A DNA stretch of 64,000 bases, from assembly GCF_046156175.1 (NCBI RefSeq), contig NZ_JAYLVL010000003.1, positions 248,001 to 312,000 of the forward strand. Direction: 5' to 3'. The stretch comes from Lacisediminihabitans sp046156175. Lineage in GTDB: Bacteria > Actinomycetota > Actinomycetes > Actinomycetales > Microbacteriaceae. The notes under the pieces are model-generated. The model saw only the letters and a list, made by a program, of their open reading frames with translations, made no database searches and had not been told where the DNA came from. Made by a program: the position numbers and the translations under genes. Shown here one piece after another: positions 42,758 through 51,751 of the stretch (the stretch's first letter is position 1; every line of letters starts with the position of its first letter).

Positions 42758-42847
42758 CGCGAGCAGCGAGAGGGGCAGGGCGCCATGAAGGGGGGTCGTC
42801 CATTATTCGGTCAAGTGTACGGGACGCCACCTGCCAAAAGGCCGGAG

Positions 42848-44287
42848 CTACCAGCTGACCGGCAGCGCCTTGCCCTCTTCGTAGCCCGCCGCGGACTGGA
42901 TGCCAACCAGGGCGCGCTCGTGGAACTCGGCGAGGTTCGCCGCGCCAGCGTAGGTGAGCGACGAACGCACTCCGGAGGTGATCATGTCGAGAAGGTCTTC
43001 GACAGAGGGGCGCAGGGGGTCGAGGTAGATCTTCGACGACGAGATGCCCTCGGCGAAGAGGGTCTTCCGGGCGAGCTCGTACGGGTCCAGTCGATCGAAA
43101 CGGTCATGAACGGCCTTGGTGGAGGCCATGCCCCAGCTCTCCTTGTAGAGCCGACCGGCGGCATCCGTCTCGAGGGTGCCCGGTGCTTCGATCGTTCCGG
43201 CGAACCAGGATCCGATCATCACGGATGACGCCCCAGCGGCGAGCGCGAGAGCCACGTCCCGCGGATACCGCACGCCGCCATCCGCCCAGACGTGCGCTCC
43301 GAGTTCGCGCGCGGCTTCCGCGGTCTCGAGCACGGCAGAGAACTGCGGGCGTCCGACGGCGGTCATCATGCGGGTGGTGCACATGGCGCCGGGGCCGACG
43401 CCGACCTTGACGATGTCAGCCCCCGCGGCCACGAGATCCTTCACCGCGGCGGTCGTCACCACGTTGCCGGCGACGATGGGCACGCTGAGACCAAGGGCCT
43501 TGACGGCACGGATGGCGCGCAACATGCCCTCCTGGTGGCCGTGAGCGGTATCGAGCACCAGCACGTCGACGCCGGCGGAGGCGAGGGCGGCGGCTTTGCG
43601 CGCGACATCCCCGTTGATTCCGACGGCCGCGGCGACGCGGAGCCTGCCGTTCGCGTCGAGGGCCGGCTGGTAGAGCGTGGAGCGTAACGCGCTGGTGCGA
43701 CTGAGCGTGCCGACGACGGCACCGTGGTGCAGCACCGGAGCGAACTCGAGATCCGCTGCGACCATCAGGTCGAAGGCAGCCCGCGCATCCGTGACGTCGT
43801 CAGCGTCGATCGACGCGAGCGCGCCGTGCAACAGGTCGCCGAGTCTGGCATCGGGCAGCGCCGTGCCGAGACGGAGCGCCGGGATGCAGCCGACGAAGGC
43901 ACCGCGCTCGTCGGTGATCACGATGCCGTGACCGCCGATCGCCGGGATCTGCCGGAGCGCTTCCGCCACGGTCTGGTCCGCGGAGAGGAAGAGGGGGGTG
44001 TCGAAGGCCACCGGCTGCGCCTTCACCCAGCGGATGGCCGCATCCAGCTCTTGCAGGTGGAGGTCCTGAGGAAGTACAGCGAGCCCCCCGCGGCGGGCGA
44101 GAGCCGCCGCGAGACGGGGACCGGTGACCGAGTTCATGTTCGCCGAGACGATCGGGATCGTCGCCCCGGTGCCGTCCTCGGGCGCGAGCGACACCGCCAG
44201 GCGGCTGCCGACATCCGAGTGACTCGGCACAAGGAAGACGTCGGAATAGGTGAGGTCGTGCCGGGGGGTCGTCTCGTAAAACTCCAT
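42848..44287 (-). CDS. guaB1: GuaB1-family IMP dehydrogenase-related protein (GMP reductase)
   Basis: 479 residues. IMPDH/GMPR TIM barrel with an inserted pair of CBS domains (about 95-215). The catalytic loop is GVGPGAMCTTRMMTAVGRPQ with Cys303. The N-terminus FYETTPRHDLTYSDVFLVP and loop sequence are those of the actinobacterial GuaB1 clade, shown in mycobacteria to be a GMP reductase rather than an IMP dehydrogenase. The ATG at 44287 lies 7 nt after TACCTT and has no ribosome binding site. The gene is divergent from kgd with 147 bp between. Confidence 0.92.
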   Translation of the reverse strand: MEFYETTPRHDLTYSDVFLVPSHSDVGSRLAVSLAPEDGTGATIPIVSANMNSVTGPRLAAALARRGGLAVLPQDLHLQELDAAIRWVKAQPVAFDTPLFLSADQTVAEALRQIPAIGGHGIVITDERGAFVGCIPALRLGTALPDARLGDLLHGALASIDADDVTDARAAFDLMVAADLEFAPVLHHGAVVGTLSRTSALRSTLYQPALDANGRLRVAAAVGINGDVARKAAALASAGVDVLVLDTAHGHQEGMLRAIRAVKALGLSVPIVAGNVVTTAAVKDLVAAGADIVKVGVGPGAMCTTRMMTAVGRPQFSAVLETAEAARELGAHVWADGGVRYPRDVALALAAGASSVMIGSWFAGTIEAPGTLETDAAGRLYKESWGMASTKAVHDRFDRLDPYELARKTLFAEGISSSKIYLDPLRPSVEDLLDMITSGVRSSLTYAGAANLAEFHERALVGIQSAAGYEEGKALPVSW

Positions 44288-44294
44288 GCTTTTA

Positions 44295-44300
44295 AAGGTA
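44295..44300 (-). promoter_or_regulatory. -10 box of leaderless guaB1 promoter
   Basis: TACCTT on the minus strand, 7 nt before the ATG at 44287. Confidence 0.5.
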
Positions 44301-44434
44301 ATCCCTTGCCGCTGGGCACGGAGGGCCACTCCGATGCGATTAAGCTTGAAGTGTCTGTGGCCAGCGTGGAACACCGGGCCGCACACCGATGTGATCAGTG
44401 AGAACAGCGATTCAAAGAGAGTGGGCGATCGGCT

Positions 44435-47400
44435 GTGTCTAGCCAAGTGACCGGAGTGGCATCAGAAGATGGATCCTCCGGCGAATTCGGAGCAAACGAG
44501 TGGCTCGTCGATGAGATGTACGAACGCTTCATCGTCGATCGCAACTCGGTAGACCAGTCGTGGTGGCCGATCCTCGAGAGCTACCACCAGACCACGGTTG
44601 AGGCCTCATCCACTCCCCCGGCGCCGACCCCTCCCGCTGCCCCCGCCGAGCCGAGCGCTCCCCCCCAGCCCGCAGCACCGGCCGAGCCTGTCGCACCCCA
44701 AGCTCCCGTCGAAGCGGCTCCCGTCGAAGCGGCTCCCGTCGAAGCGGCTCCCGTCGAAGCGGCTCCTGCCGCTCCGGCTCCGGCCCCGGCCCCGGTTGAG
44801 CCGCCCACGACCACCGGCAGCCAGCCCATCGCCCGAACCACCTCGATCCAGCCAAAACCGCAGCCGATCCCGGCACAGGCTCCGGCAGCATCCCCCCAGA
44901 CCGCGCCGATCGCCACGACGGATGCCGCGGCCGCCGAGCCACAGGACGTCGTCTCCGCGCTCAAGGGCATGTCGAAGTCGCTCGCCGCGAACATGGATGC
45001 CAGCCTCACCGTGCCGACGGCGACGAGCGTGCGCACGATCCCGGCCAAGCTGATGATCGACAACCGCATCGTCATCAACAACCACCTCAAGCGCGCCCGC
45101 GGCGGCAAGGTGTCGTTCACCCATCTCATCGCGTGGGCTCTCGTGCAGACGCTCAAGGAGTTCCCGAGCCAGAACGTCTTCTACGAGGAGGTCGACGGCA
45201 AGCCTTCGGTCGTCGCACCGGCGCACATCAACCTCGCGATCGCGATCGATCTGCCGAAGCCCGACGGCACCCGCGCGCTGCTCGTGCCCGGTATCAAGAA
45301 CACCGAGTCGATGGGCTTCCAGGAGTTCCTCGTCGCCTACGAGGACGTGGTCACTCGCGCCCGCAACAACAAGTTGACCGCCGCGGACTACGCCGGCAAC
45401 ACGATCTCGCTCACCAACCCGGGCGGAATCGGCACCGAGCACTCCGTGCCGCGTCTGATGAAGGGGGCCGGCGCCATCATCGGTGCGGGAGCCCTCGAGT
45501 ACCCGGCGGAGTTCCAGGGCATGTCGCTGACTACCCTCGCCGATCTCGGCATCGGTAAGACGATCACACTCACGTCCACCTACGACCACCGCGTCATCCA
45601 GGGTGCCGGCTCCGGCGAGTTCCTCAAGAAGGTGCACGAGCTGCTCATCGGCCAGCGCGACTTCTACCAGGGCATCTTCTCCGACCTGCGCATCCCCTAC
45701 GACCCGATCCACTGGGCGAGCGACATCCACGTCGACCTCGGCAACCAGGTGGGCAAGACCGCCCGGGTGCAGGAGCTCATCAACTCGTTCCGCGTGCGCG
45801 GGCACCTCATGGCGGATGTCGACCCGCTCGAATACAAGCAGCGCACCCACCCCGACCTCGACATCTCGAGCCACGGGCTCACCTTCTGGGACCTTGACCG
45901 TGAATTCGTCACGGGCGGATTCGGCGGCAAGCGTGCCGCACTGCTGCGCGAGATCCTCGGCGTGCTCCGCGACTCCTACTGCCGCACCATCGGCATCGAG
46001 TACATGCACATCCAGGACCCGGAACAGCGTGCCTGGATCCAGCAGCACGTGGAGAAGGTCTACACGAAGCCGACCAAGGACGAGCAGCTGCGCATTCTCG
46101 GAAAGCTCAACGAGGCCGAGGCCTTCGAGACCTTCCTGCAGACCAAGTACGTCGGCCAGAAGCGCTTCAGCCTCGAGGGCGGGGAATCCACCATCGCCCT
46201 GCTTGATGCGCTGCTCCAGGGCGCTGCCGAAGCCGACCTCGACGAGGTGGCAATCGGCATGGCCCACCGTGGCCGTCTCAATGTGCTCACCAACATCGCG
46301 GGCAAGACCTACGGTCAGATCTTCCGCGAATTCGAGGGAACGCAGGATCCCCGCACGGTGCAGGGCTCCGGTGACGTCAAGTACCACCTCGGCACCGAAG
46401 GCACCTTCACGAGCGCGAAGGGCGACCAGATCCCGGTCTACCTCGCCGCGAATCCGTCCCACCTCGAGGCCGTCGACGGTGTGCTCGAGGGCATCGTGCG
46501 CGCCAAGCAGGACCGCAAGCCGATCGGCACCTTCAGCGTGTTGCCGGTGATGGTGCACGGCGACGCCGCGATGGCCGGCCAGGGCATCGTCTCCGAGATC
46601 CTGCAGATGTCACAGCTTCGCGCCTACCGCACCGGCGGAACCGTGCACGTGAATATCAACAACCAGGTGGGCTTCACGACTCCTCCCGGGGAGGGTCGCA
46701 CGTCGATCTACTCCACGGATGTCGCGAAGACCATCCAGGCCCCGATCTTCCATGTGAACGGTGACGACCCCGAGGCCGTCATCCGGGTGGCGGAGCTCGC
46801 CTTCGCCTATCGCCAGAAGTTCCACCGGGACGTGGTCATCGACCTCATCTGCTACCGCCGTCGCGGTCACAACGAGGGCGACGACCCGTCGATGACTCAG
46901 CCGCTGATGTACAACCTCATCGAGGCCAAGCGCAGCGTGCGCACCCTCTACGTCGAGGCTCTCGTCGGTCGCGGCGACATCACGCAGGAGGAATACGACG
47001 CGGCGCACGCCGACTTCCAGGATCGACTTGAGCGCGCCTTCGCCGAGACTCACGCGGCACAGACCGGCTCCATGCCGATCATCACCGCGGATGGCAACGC
47101 CGTCTCCGACCTCGAACGCCCGGGATCCCAGCAGGACGACCGCTCCGGCGAGCCCGCCTCCACCGCGGTGAGCGAAGGCGTGATCACCACCATCGGGGAT
47201 GCCCACGACAACCCGCCTGCCGGGTTCACGGTTCATCCGAAGCTCCAGCAGCTGCTCAAGAAGCGCACCGAGATGAGCCGAAACGGATCGATCGACTGGG
47301 GCTTCGGCGAGCTGCTGGCCCTCGGCTCGCTCCTGCTCGAGGGCACTCCGGTGCGGATGGCCGGCCAGGACACCCGGCGCGGCACCTTCGTGCAGCGTCA

Positions 47401-48319
47401 CGCGGTGCTCCACGACCGTCTCAACGGCCAGGAATGGCTGCCGCTCGGCAACCTCAGCGACAACCAGGCCCGGTTCTGGATCTACGACACCCTGCTGAGC
47501 GAGTACGCCGCGATGGGCTTCGAGTACGGCTACTCGGTCGAGCGAGCCGACGCGCTCGTGCTCTGGGAGGCCCAGTTCGGAGACTTCGCCGACGGTGCCC
47601 AGATCATCATCGATGAGTTCATCTCGAGCGCCGAGCAGAAGTGGGGCCAGCGCTCCAGTGTCGTGTTGCTGTTGCCACACGGCTACGAGGGCCAGGGTCC
47701 GGACCATTCATCCGCCCGGATCGAGCGCTACCTGCAGCTCTGCGCCGAGAACAACATGACCGTGGCGCGGCCCTCGACACCGGCATCGTATTTCCACCTG
47801 CTGCGCCGCCAGGCCTACGCCCGGCCGCGTCGACCGCTCATCGTCTTCACTCCGAAGGCGATGCTCCGGCTGCGAGGGGCGACGAGCGACATCGCCGAGT
47901 TCACGACCGGCAAGTTCGAGCCGGTGATCGACGATTCACGGATCACCGACAAGGGCGCCGTCAAGCGGGTCGTGCTGCACGCCGGCAAGATCCACTACGA
48001 CCTGCACGCCGAGGTGGAGAAGCGCGGTCAGACGGATGTCGCTCTCGTGCGTCTCGAGCAGTACTATCCGTTGCCCCAGCAGCAGCTGAAGGCCGTGCTC
48101 GAGCAGTATCCGAACGCCGAGCTGGTGTGGGCGCAGGAAGAGCCGGAGAACATGGGAGCCTGGCCGTTCATCTGCCTCGAACTGGCGAAGCGCCTCGATG
48201 AGGGCCGCGCGATCTCGGTCGCCTCGCGTCCGGCATCTGCGAGCCCCGCCACCGGCTCATCGAAGCGCAGCGCGCAGGAGCTCATCGACCTGATGGACCA
48301 TGCCCTGACGGTGCGCTAG
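44435..48319 (+). CDS. kgd: Multifunctional 2-oxoglutarate metabolism enzyme (fused E1/E2)
   Basis: 1294 residues, the actinobacterial Kgd/OdhA fusion. An N-terminal E1-type segment (FGANEWLVDEMYERF, about 20-40) is followed by a Pro/Ala/Glu linker (about 55-150), a truncated E2 acyltransferase domain without lipoyl module (about 165-400; YDHRVIQGAGSG at 383, with Gln where other E2 enzymes have Asp, as in mycobacteria), and a full thiamine-diphosphate E1 domain (about 430-1290; GDAAMAGQGIVSE at 709). It acts in the TCA cycle and is inhibited by GarA/OdhI in relatives. The linker contains four perfect 15-bp repeats. GTG start, strong terminator after the stop. Confidence 0.96.
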   Translation: MSSQVTGVASEDGSSGEFGANEWLVDEMYERFIVDRNSVDQSWWPILESYHQTTVEASSTPPAPTPPAAPAEPSAPPQPAAPAEPVAPQAPVEAAPVEAAPVEAAPVEAAPAAPAPAPAPVEPPTTTGSQPIARTTSIQPKPQPIPAQAPAASPQTAPIATTDAAAAEPQDVVSALKGMSKSLAANMDASLTVPTATSVRTIPAKLMIDNRIVINNHLKRARGGKVSFTHLIAWALVQTLKEFPSQNVFYEEVDGKPSVVAPAHINLAIAIDLPKPDGTRALLVPGIKNTESMGFQEFLVAYEDVVTRARNNKLTAADYAGNTISLTNPGGIGTEHSVPRLMKGAGAIIGAGALEYPAEFQGMSLTTLADLGIGKTITLTSTYDHRVIQGAGSGEFLKKVHELLIGQRDFYQGIFSDLRIPYDPIHWASDIHVDLGNQVGKTARVQELINSFRVRGHLMADVDPLEYKQRTHPDLDISSHGLTFWDLDREFVTGGFGGKRAALLREILGVLRDSYCRTIGIEYMHIQDPEQRAWIQQHVEKVYTKPTKDEQLRILGKLNEAEAFETFLQTKYVGQKRFSLEGGESTIALLDALLQGAAEADLDEVAIGMAHRGRLNVLTNIAGKTYGQIFREFEGTQDPRTVQGSGDVKYHLGTEGTFTSAKGDQIPVYLAANPSHLEAVDGVLEGIVRAKQDRKPIGTFSVLPVMVHGDAAMAGQGIVSEILQMSQLRAYRTGGTVHVNINNQVGFTTPPGEGRTSIYSTDVAKTIQAPIFHVNGDDPEAVIRVAELAFAYRQKFHRDVVIDLICYRRRGHNEGDDPSMTQPLMYNLIEAKRSVRTLYVEALVGRGDITQEEYDAAHADFQDRLERAFAETHAAQTGSMPIITADGNAVSDLERPGSQQDDRSGEPASTAVSEGVITTIGDAHDNPPAGFTVHPKLQQLLKKRTEMSRNGSIDWGFGELLALGSLLLEGTPVRMAGQDTRRGTFVQRHAVLHDRLNGQEWLPLGNLSDNQARFWIYDTLLSEYAAMGFEYGYSVERADALVLWEAQFGDFADGAQIIIDEFISSAEQKWGQRSSVVLLLPHGYEGQGPDHSSARIERYLQLCAENNMTVARPSTPASYFHLLRRQAYARPRRPLIVFTPKAMLRLRGATSDIAEFTTGKFEPVIDDSRITDKGAVKRVVLHAGKIHYDLHAEVEKRGQTDVALVRLEQYYPLPQQQLKAVLEQYPNAELVWAQEEPENMGAWPFICLELAKRLDEGRAISVASRPASASPATGSSKRSAQELIDLMDHALTVR
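44702..44761. repeat. Four perfect 15-bp tandem repeats in kgd
   Basis: GCTCCCGTCGAAGCG repeated four times without mismatch (44702-44716, 44717-44731, 44732-44746, 44747-44761), encoding PVEAA units in the flexible linker. Confidence 0.9.
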
Positions 48320-48334
48320 CAGTTCTACGCCAAG

Positions 48335-48365
48335 AGCCCGCCTCCCTTCCGGAGGCGGGCTTTTT
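48335..48365 (+). terminator. Intrinsic terminator of kgd
   Basis: GCCCGCCTCC (48336-48345) pairs perfectly with GGAGGCGGGC (48351-48360) around a 5-nt loop and is followed by TTTTT. It is the clearest rho-independent terminator in the window. Confidence 0.9.
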
Positions 48366-48384
48366 GTTGCACCGAAGGCGCAGG

Positions 48385-48434
48385 ACTGGCAGTTGGTGCT
48401 GTCTCGGACCGATTTAAGAGCACCAACTGCCAGT
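48385..48434. repeat. Palindromic element, left copy
   Basis: ACTGGCAGTTGGTGCT (48385-48400) and its exact reverse complement (48419-48434) flank an 18-nt spacer. A related copy lies at 49159-49202 on the other side of the DUF559 remnant. Confidence 0.75.
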
Positions 48435-48539
48435 GCTGTGGAGGCGACTGCCGCCGTGGAGCAGGGGCTCTGGATAACTTGCTCGTGAAGCCCGCCCTTG
48501 CGACACTCTGGGCGGATGACTCGCCACAGCCCCCTGCCG

Positions 48540-49127
48540 CCCGCTATTGCCGGAGTCGTGGCGCAAACGACAGTGACGAGGGTGGGGAGCGGCCTTCGGG
48601 TCACGTCTCCCATCGACACCTAAATCCAGCTCGCCCGAGTCTTGAGCGTGGACGACCTGATCGTGATGGGCGACGGGCTCCTCAGCCGACAGAGCCCGCG
48701 AGCGACGATGGCGCAACTCGTTGTCGGAGGGAAGAAGTCGGCGAATCGGCCGGGCATTGGCCGTCTTCGCGAGGCCCTCGAGGGAATTCGGGCGAACATC
48801 GACTCCGCGCGAGAATCCATGCTGCGTCTGCTCATCGTCCGCGGTGGGCTTCCAGAGCCCGAGGTGAACGCGGTGATCACCAATCGATACGGCGCCACTA
48901 TCGGACTCGGCGACCTGGTCTATGCGAAGGAGCGCGTTCTGGTCGAATACGACGGCAGGGGACACTGGGGCAACGATCGGCAGTTCGCCAGGGACATCCG
49001 CCGCCTCGACGAGTTCATGGAGGATGGGTGGCGAGCGATCCGTGTCGACAAAGCCCTCATGGCCCAGACGGCGACCCTGGTTGGGAAGATCCGCACGGCG
49101 CTGGAGCAGTCTGGTCGGTCCACCTGA
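48540..49127 (+). pseudogene. DUF559-type (Vsr-like endonuclease fold) gene, 5'-truncated and with a stop codon
   Basis: From about 48540 the frame reads as an ordinary DUF559-family protein (VTRVGSGLRVTSPIDT), is broken by TAA at 48621-48623, and then continues IQLARVLSVDDLIVMGD to the end at 49127. The C-terminal PD-(D/E)xK-like domain is complete, with LVEYDGRGHW and RDIRRLDEFMEDGWRAIRVD. Full-length relatives are usually about 280-310 residues with an N-terminal winged-helix-like part, which is missing here. A TTG at 48642 could start a 161-residue truncated protein but has no ribosome binding site. Related palindromes flank both ends. Confidence 0.72.
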
Positions 49128-49158
49128 GGCGCTTCCGCTGCCACCAGACCAGAGAGCC

Positions 49159-49202
49159 GGCACCTGGTGCTGTCAGGGCACTTCCGCACAGCACCAAGTG
49201 CC
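49159..49202. repeat. Palindromic element, right copy
   Basis: GGCACCTGGTGCTGT (49159-49173) and ACAGCACCAAGTGCC (49188-49202) pair with one mismatch over a 14-nt spacer. The left arm differs from the left-copy arm at 48388-48402 at two positions; the right arms differ at one. Confidence 0.7.
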
Positions 49203-49247
49203 AGTTCTGCGCTCAGACAGACCGTAGTTCAACGGCCTCGGGAGCCG

Positions 49248-49490
49248 TCAGTGGTTCGACTGCAGGGTGCGCAGTGTGAGCAGCACCTGGTCGCGCAGGT
49301 CGCTCGGGGCCGTCTCGCGGCAGGCGCGCTGCACAGCCTGAGTCAGCACGATCCCCACGTGCGCTTCATCGGTGCAGTCGTCGCAGTTGGCGATGTGCTC
49401 GGCGATGTCAGCGGCATCCGCCTTGGCCAGTTCATTGTGCAGGTACTCTTCGAGTTCGGCCTTCGCCTTGTCGCATCCGCAGTCGGTCAT
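49248..49490 (-). CDS. rsrA: Zinc-binding anti-sigma factor, RsrA-like
   Basis: 80 residues. The ZAS motif H32-x3-C36-x2-C39 (HIANCDDC) and an upstream Cys pair (Cys4, Cys6) define the redox-sensitive anti-sigma factors that release SigR when their cysteines are oxidised and the zinc is lost. It is encoded directly after the sigma gene with a four-base ATGA overlap, the usual sigR-rsrA arrangement in actinobacteria, where the released sigma factor drives thioredoxin and mycothiol genes. Confidence 0.92.
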   Translation of the reverse strand: MTDCGCDKAKAELEEYLHNELAKADAADIAEHIANCDDCTDEAHVGIVLTQAVQRACRETAPSDLRDQVLLTLRTLQSNH

Positions 49491-50179
49491 TTCTTCTTAC
49501 TCCCAGCAGTGGCAGGTTGGGCACGCGTCCCAGAGGTGTTGATGCCTCGTTCGAGCGCGTACTCGGAGAGGAGGTCCCGCAGCATCCGCCTGCCACGATG
49601 CAGGCGGCTCATGACGGTACCCACCGGGGTCTTCATGATGTCGGCGATCTCCTGGTAGGAGAAGCCCTCGACGTCGGCGAAGTAGACGGCCATCCGGAAG
49701 TCCTCCGGAATGGACTGCAGGGCATCCTTCACCGCGCTGTCGGGCAGATGATCGATCGCCTCTGCCTCGGCCGAGCGGGTCGAACGACCCTGGGTCACCG
49801 ATTCGGCACCGCCGAGCTGCCAGTCCTCGAGGTCATCGATGGTTCCCTGGTAGGGGTCGCGCTGCTTCTTGCGGTAGTTGTTGATGAACGTGTTGGTGAG
49901 GATGCGGTACAGCCAGGCCTTGAGATTCGTACCCTGCTGGAACTGGGCGAAGGCCGCGAACGCCTTGACGAATGTCTCCTGCACCAGGTCAGCGGCGTCC
50001 GAGGGGTTGCGCGTCATCCGAAGGCCGGCGGCGTACAGCTGGTCCATGAAGGGGATCGCCTGGGCCTCGAAGAGCGTGCGAACATCGACGACCGGCGTCT
50101 CCGGCTCTGCGGTCGCGACCTCGGATGCCACGGCGTCCGAGTCGGCGGGTGTGGCGGTGTCATCCTTCGAAGTGCTCAT
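49487..50179 (-). CDS. sigR: ECF sigma factor SigR/SigH, redox stress
   Basis: 230 residues from ATG 50179. Region 2 (about 45-115: DQLYAAGLRMTRNPSDAADLVQETFVKAF) and region 4 (about 155-210: IPEDFRMAVYFADVEGFSYQEIADIM with GTVMSRLHRGRR) are those of the SigR/SigH/RpoE group. The first 40 residues are an acidic, Ala/Thr-rich extension; the frame stays open further upstream, and longer isoforms are known in Streptomyces SigR, so an additional upstream start is possible. The stop overlaps rsrA. No clear GGAAT-type autoregulatory promoter was found upstream. Confidence 0.92.
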   Translation of the reverse strand: MSTSKDDTATPADSDAVASEVATAEPETPVVDVRTLFEAQAIPFMDQLYAAGLRMTRNPSDAADLVQETFVKAFAAFAQFQQGTNLKAWLYRILTNTFINNYRKKQRDPYQGTIDDLEDWQLGGAESVTQGRSTRSAEAEAIDHLPDSAVKDALQSIPEDFRMAVYFADVEGFSYQEIADIMKTPVGTVMSRLHRGRRMLRDLLSEYALERGINTSGTRAQPATAGSKKK

Positions 50180-50332
50180 CGCCGCCAAGCTTACTTCGCT
50201 GCGCCAACGAGCGGCCTGGCCGCTGAGCGGCAGGCTGGAGGGCGTTCTTCGCCCCATCACCGCGGGGCGCTCGAGCAGAACTGGCACGGGTCATCCTCTC
50301 CTCGACCGCATCCCTTCTGGGTGCTGTGCCGA

Positions 50333-50338
50333 TACCCT
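50333..50338 (+). promoter_or_regulatory. -10 box of aroA promoter
   Basis: TACCCT, 9 nt before the ATG at 50348; no ribosome binding site. Confidence 0.4.
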
Positions 50339-50347
50339 TAGTAACCA

Positions 50348-51748
50348 ATGCATGTCTTCAAGTATTCCGGCCCCGAATTCAACCCCTTCGGCGATGAGGG
50401 ATTGATCGTGAGCGGCGAGCCCGGACCGTGGGCCGCACCCGTCGCAACCGGGCCGCTCGCCGCCCGTCTCGCGCTGCCCGGGTCGAAGTCCCTCACCAAT
50501 CGCGAGCTCGTGCTCTCGGCGATCGCGAGCGGCCCCTCGACCCTGCGCGCCCCGCTCCACTCGCGCGACACGGCATTGATGATCCAGGCGCTCCGTGCAC
50601 TCGGCACGGATATCGTCGAGCTACCGGGAGACTCGCCCTTCGGTCCCGATCTGCTCATCACCCCCGGCGAACTCTCCGGCGGCACCTCGATCGACTGCGG
50701 GCTCGCCGGCACGGTGATGCGTTTCCTGCCCCCGGTCGCCGCACTCGCGCTCGGACCGGTCGCCTTCGACGGTGACGAATCCGCCCGCAGGCGGCCGATG
50801 CGGACGACCATCGATTCGCTTCGGGCGCTGGGGGTGGATGTCAGCGACGACGGCCGCGGAAAGCTCCCGTTCAGCCTCTACGCCACGGGTGTCGTCGCCG
50901 GCGGTGAGATCGAGATCGATGCCTCCGCGTCGAGCCAGTTCGTTTCAGGACTGCTCCTGGCCGGGGCACGTTTCACCAACGGCCTCACCCTCCGGCACGT
51001 CGGAGACGGGCTTCCGAGCCTCGCCCACATCGACATGACCATCGCGACTCTCGCCCGTCGCGGCGTCGCTGTGCAGAGCCCCGAACCCGGTCTCTGGATC
51101 GTTCCGCCCGGCGAGATCGCCGGCATCGAGATCGACATCGAACCCGACCTCTCCAATGCCGGCCCGTTCCTCGGCGCCGCACTCGTCGCCGGGGGATCGG
51201 TCACCGTCACGGGATGGCCAACCCACACGACGCAGGTCGGTGCCGAGATGGCGTCGATCCTCACCGAGATGGGCGGCGAGGTCTCCTTCGCCGAGACGGG
51301 CGACGGGCTCGGCGACCTCACCGTCACGGGCACGGGCGTGCTCCGCGGCATCCGCCTCGACAATGCGAGCGAACTGGCCCCGACCATCGCGGCCCTCGCG
51401 GCCCTCGCGGAGGGAGAGACAGTGCTCACCGGCATCGCCCACCTGCGCGGGCACGAGACCGACCGTCTCGCGGCCCTCGCAACCGAGATCAATGCCCTCG
51501 GTGGAGCTGTCACCGAGACTGACGACGGCCTCGTCATCCACCCCCGCCCCCTTCATGGCGGAGCCTGGCACAGCTACGAAGACCATCGGATGGCGACGGC
51601 CGGCGCGATCATCGGGCTCGCCGTCGACGGGGTGACGGTGGACGATATCGCCACGACGGCCAAGACCCTCCCCCAGTTCCCCGAGCTCTGGACCACCTCC
51701 CTGCTCGGCCTCCGCGCCCGCTCCGCCGATCCGCTCGACCTGATCTAA
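50348..51748 (+). CDS. aroA: 3-phosphoshikimate 1-carboxyvinyltransferase (EPSP synthase)
   Basis: 466 residues. It joins shikimate-3-phosphate and PEP in aromatic amino acid synthesis. LPGSKSLTNRELVLSA (43-58) binds the phosphate of shikimate-3-phosphate, CGLAGTVMRFLPPVAAL (about 117-133) contains the conserved Gly involved in PEP and inhibitor binding, and DGDESARRRPM and EDHRMA near the end are both present. The N-terminus is some 25 residues longer than in E. coli. rsgA follows 3 bp after the stop. Confidence 0.95.
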   Translation: MHVFKYSGPEFNPFGDEGLIVSGEPGPWAAPVATGPLAARLALPGSKSLTNRELVLSAIASGPSTLRAPLHSRDTALMIQALRALGTDIVELPGDSPFGPDLLITPGELSGGTSIDCGLAGTVMRFLPPVAALALGPVAFDGDESARRRPMRTTIDSLRALGVDVSDDGRGKLPFSLYATGVVAGGEIEIDASASSQFVSGLLLAGARFTNGLTLRHVGDGLPSLAHIDMTIATLARRGVAVQSPEPGLWIVPPGEIAGIEIDIEPDLSNAGPFLGAALVAGGSVTVTGWPTHTTQVGAEMASILTEMGGEVSFAETGDGLGDLTVTGTGVLRGIRLDNASELAPTIAALAALAEGETVLTGIAHLRGHETDRLAALATEINALGGAVTETDDGLVIHPRPLHGGAWHSYEDHRMATAGAIIGLAVDGVTVDDIATTAKTLPQFPELWTTSLLGLRARSADPLDLI

Positions 51749-51751
51749 GGC

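Noticed and set aside
44606..46558. Open frame of 650 codons on the minus strand inside kgd
   Set aside because: It is the mirror of a strongly coding high-GC gene, with no family motif and no ribosome binding site. Similar long mirror frames occur in aroA-rsgA (50945-52753), in the MHS transporter (55498-57105) and in the CNNM genes (41717-43228).
48642..49127. Functional short DUF559 protein starting at TTG 48642
   Set aside because: No ribosome binding site, and family-like sequence continues upstream of the TAA at 48621, so the frame is better read as a pseudogene remnant.
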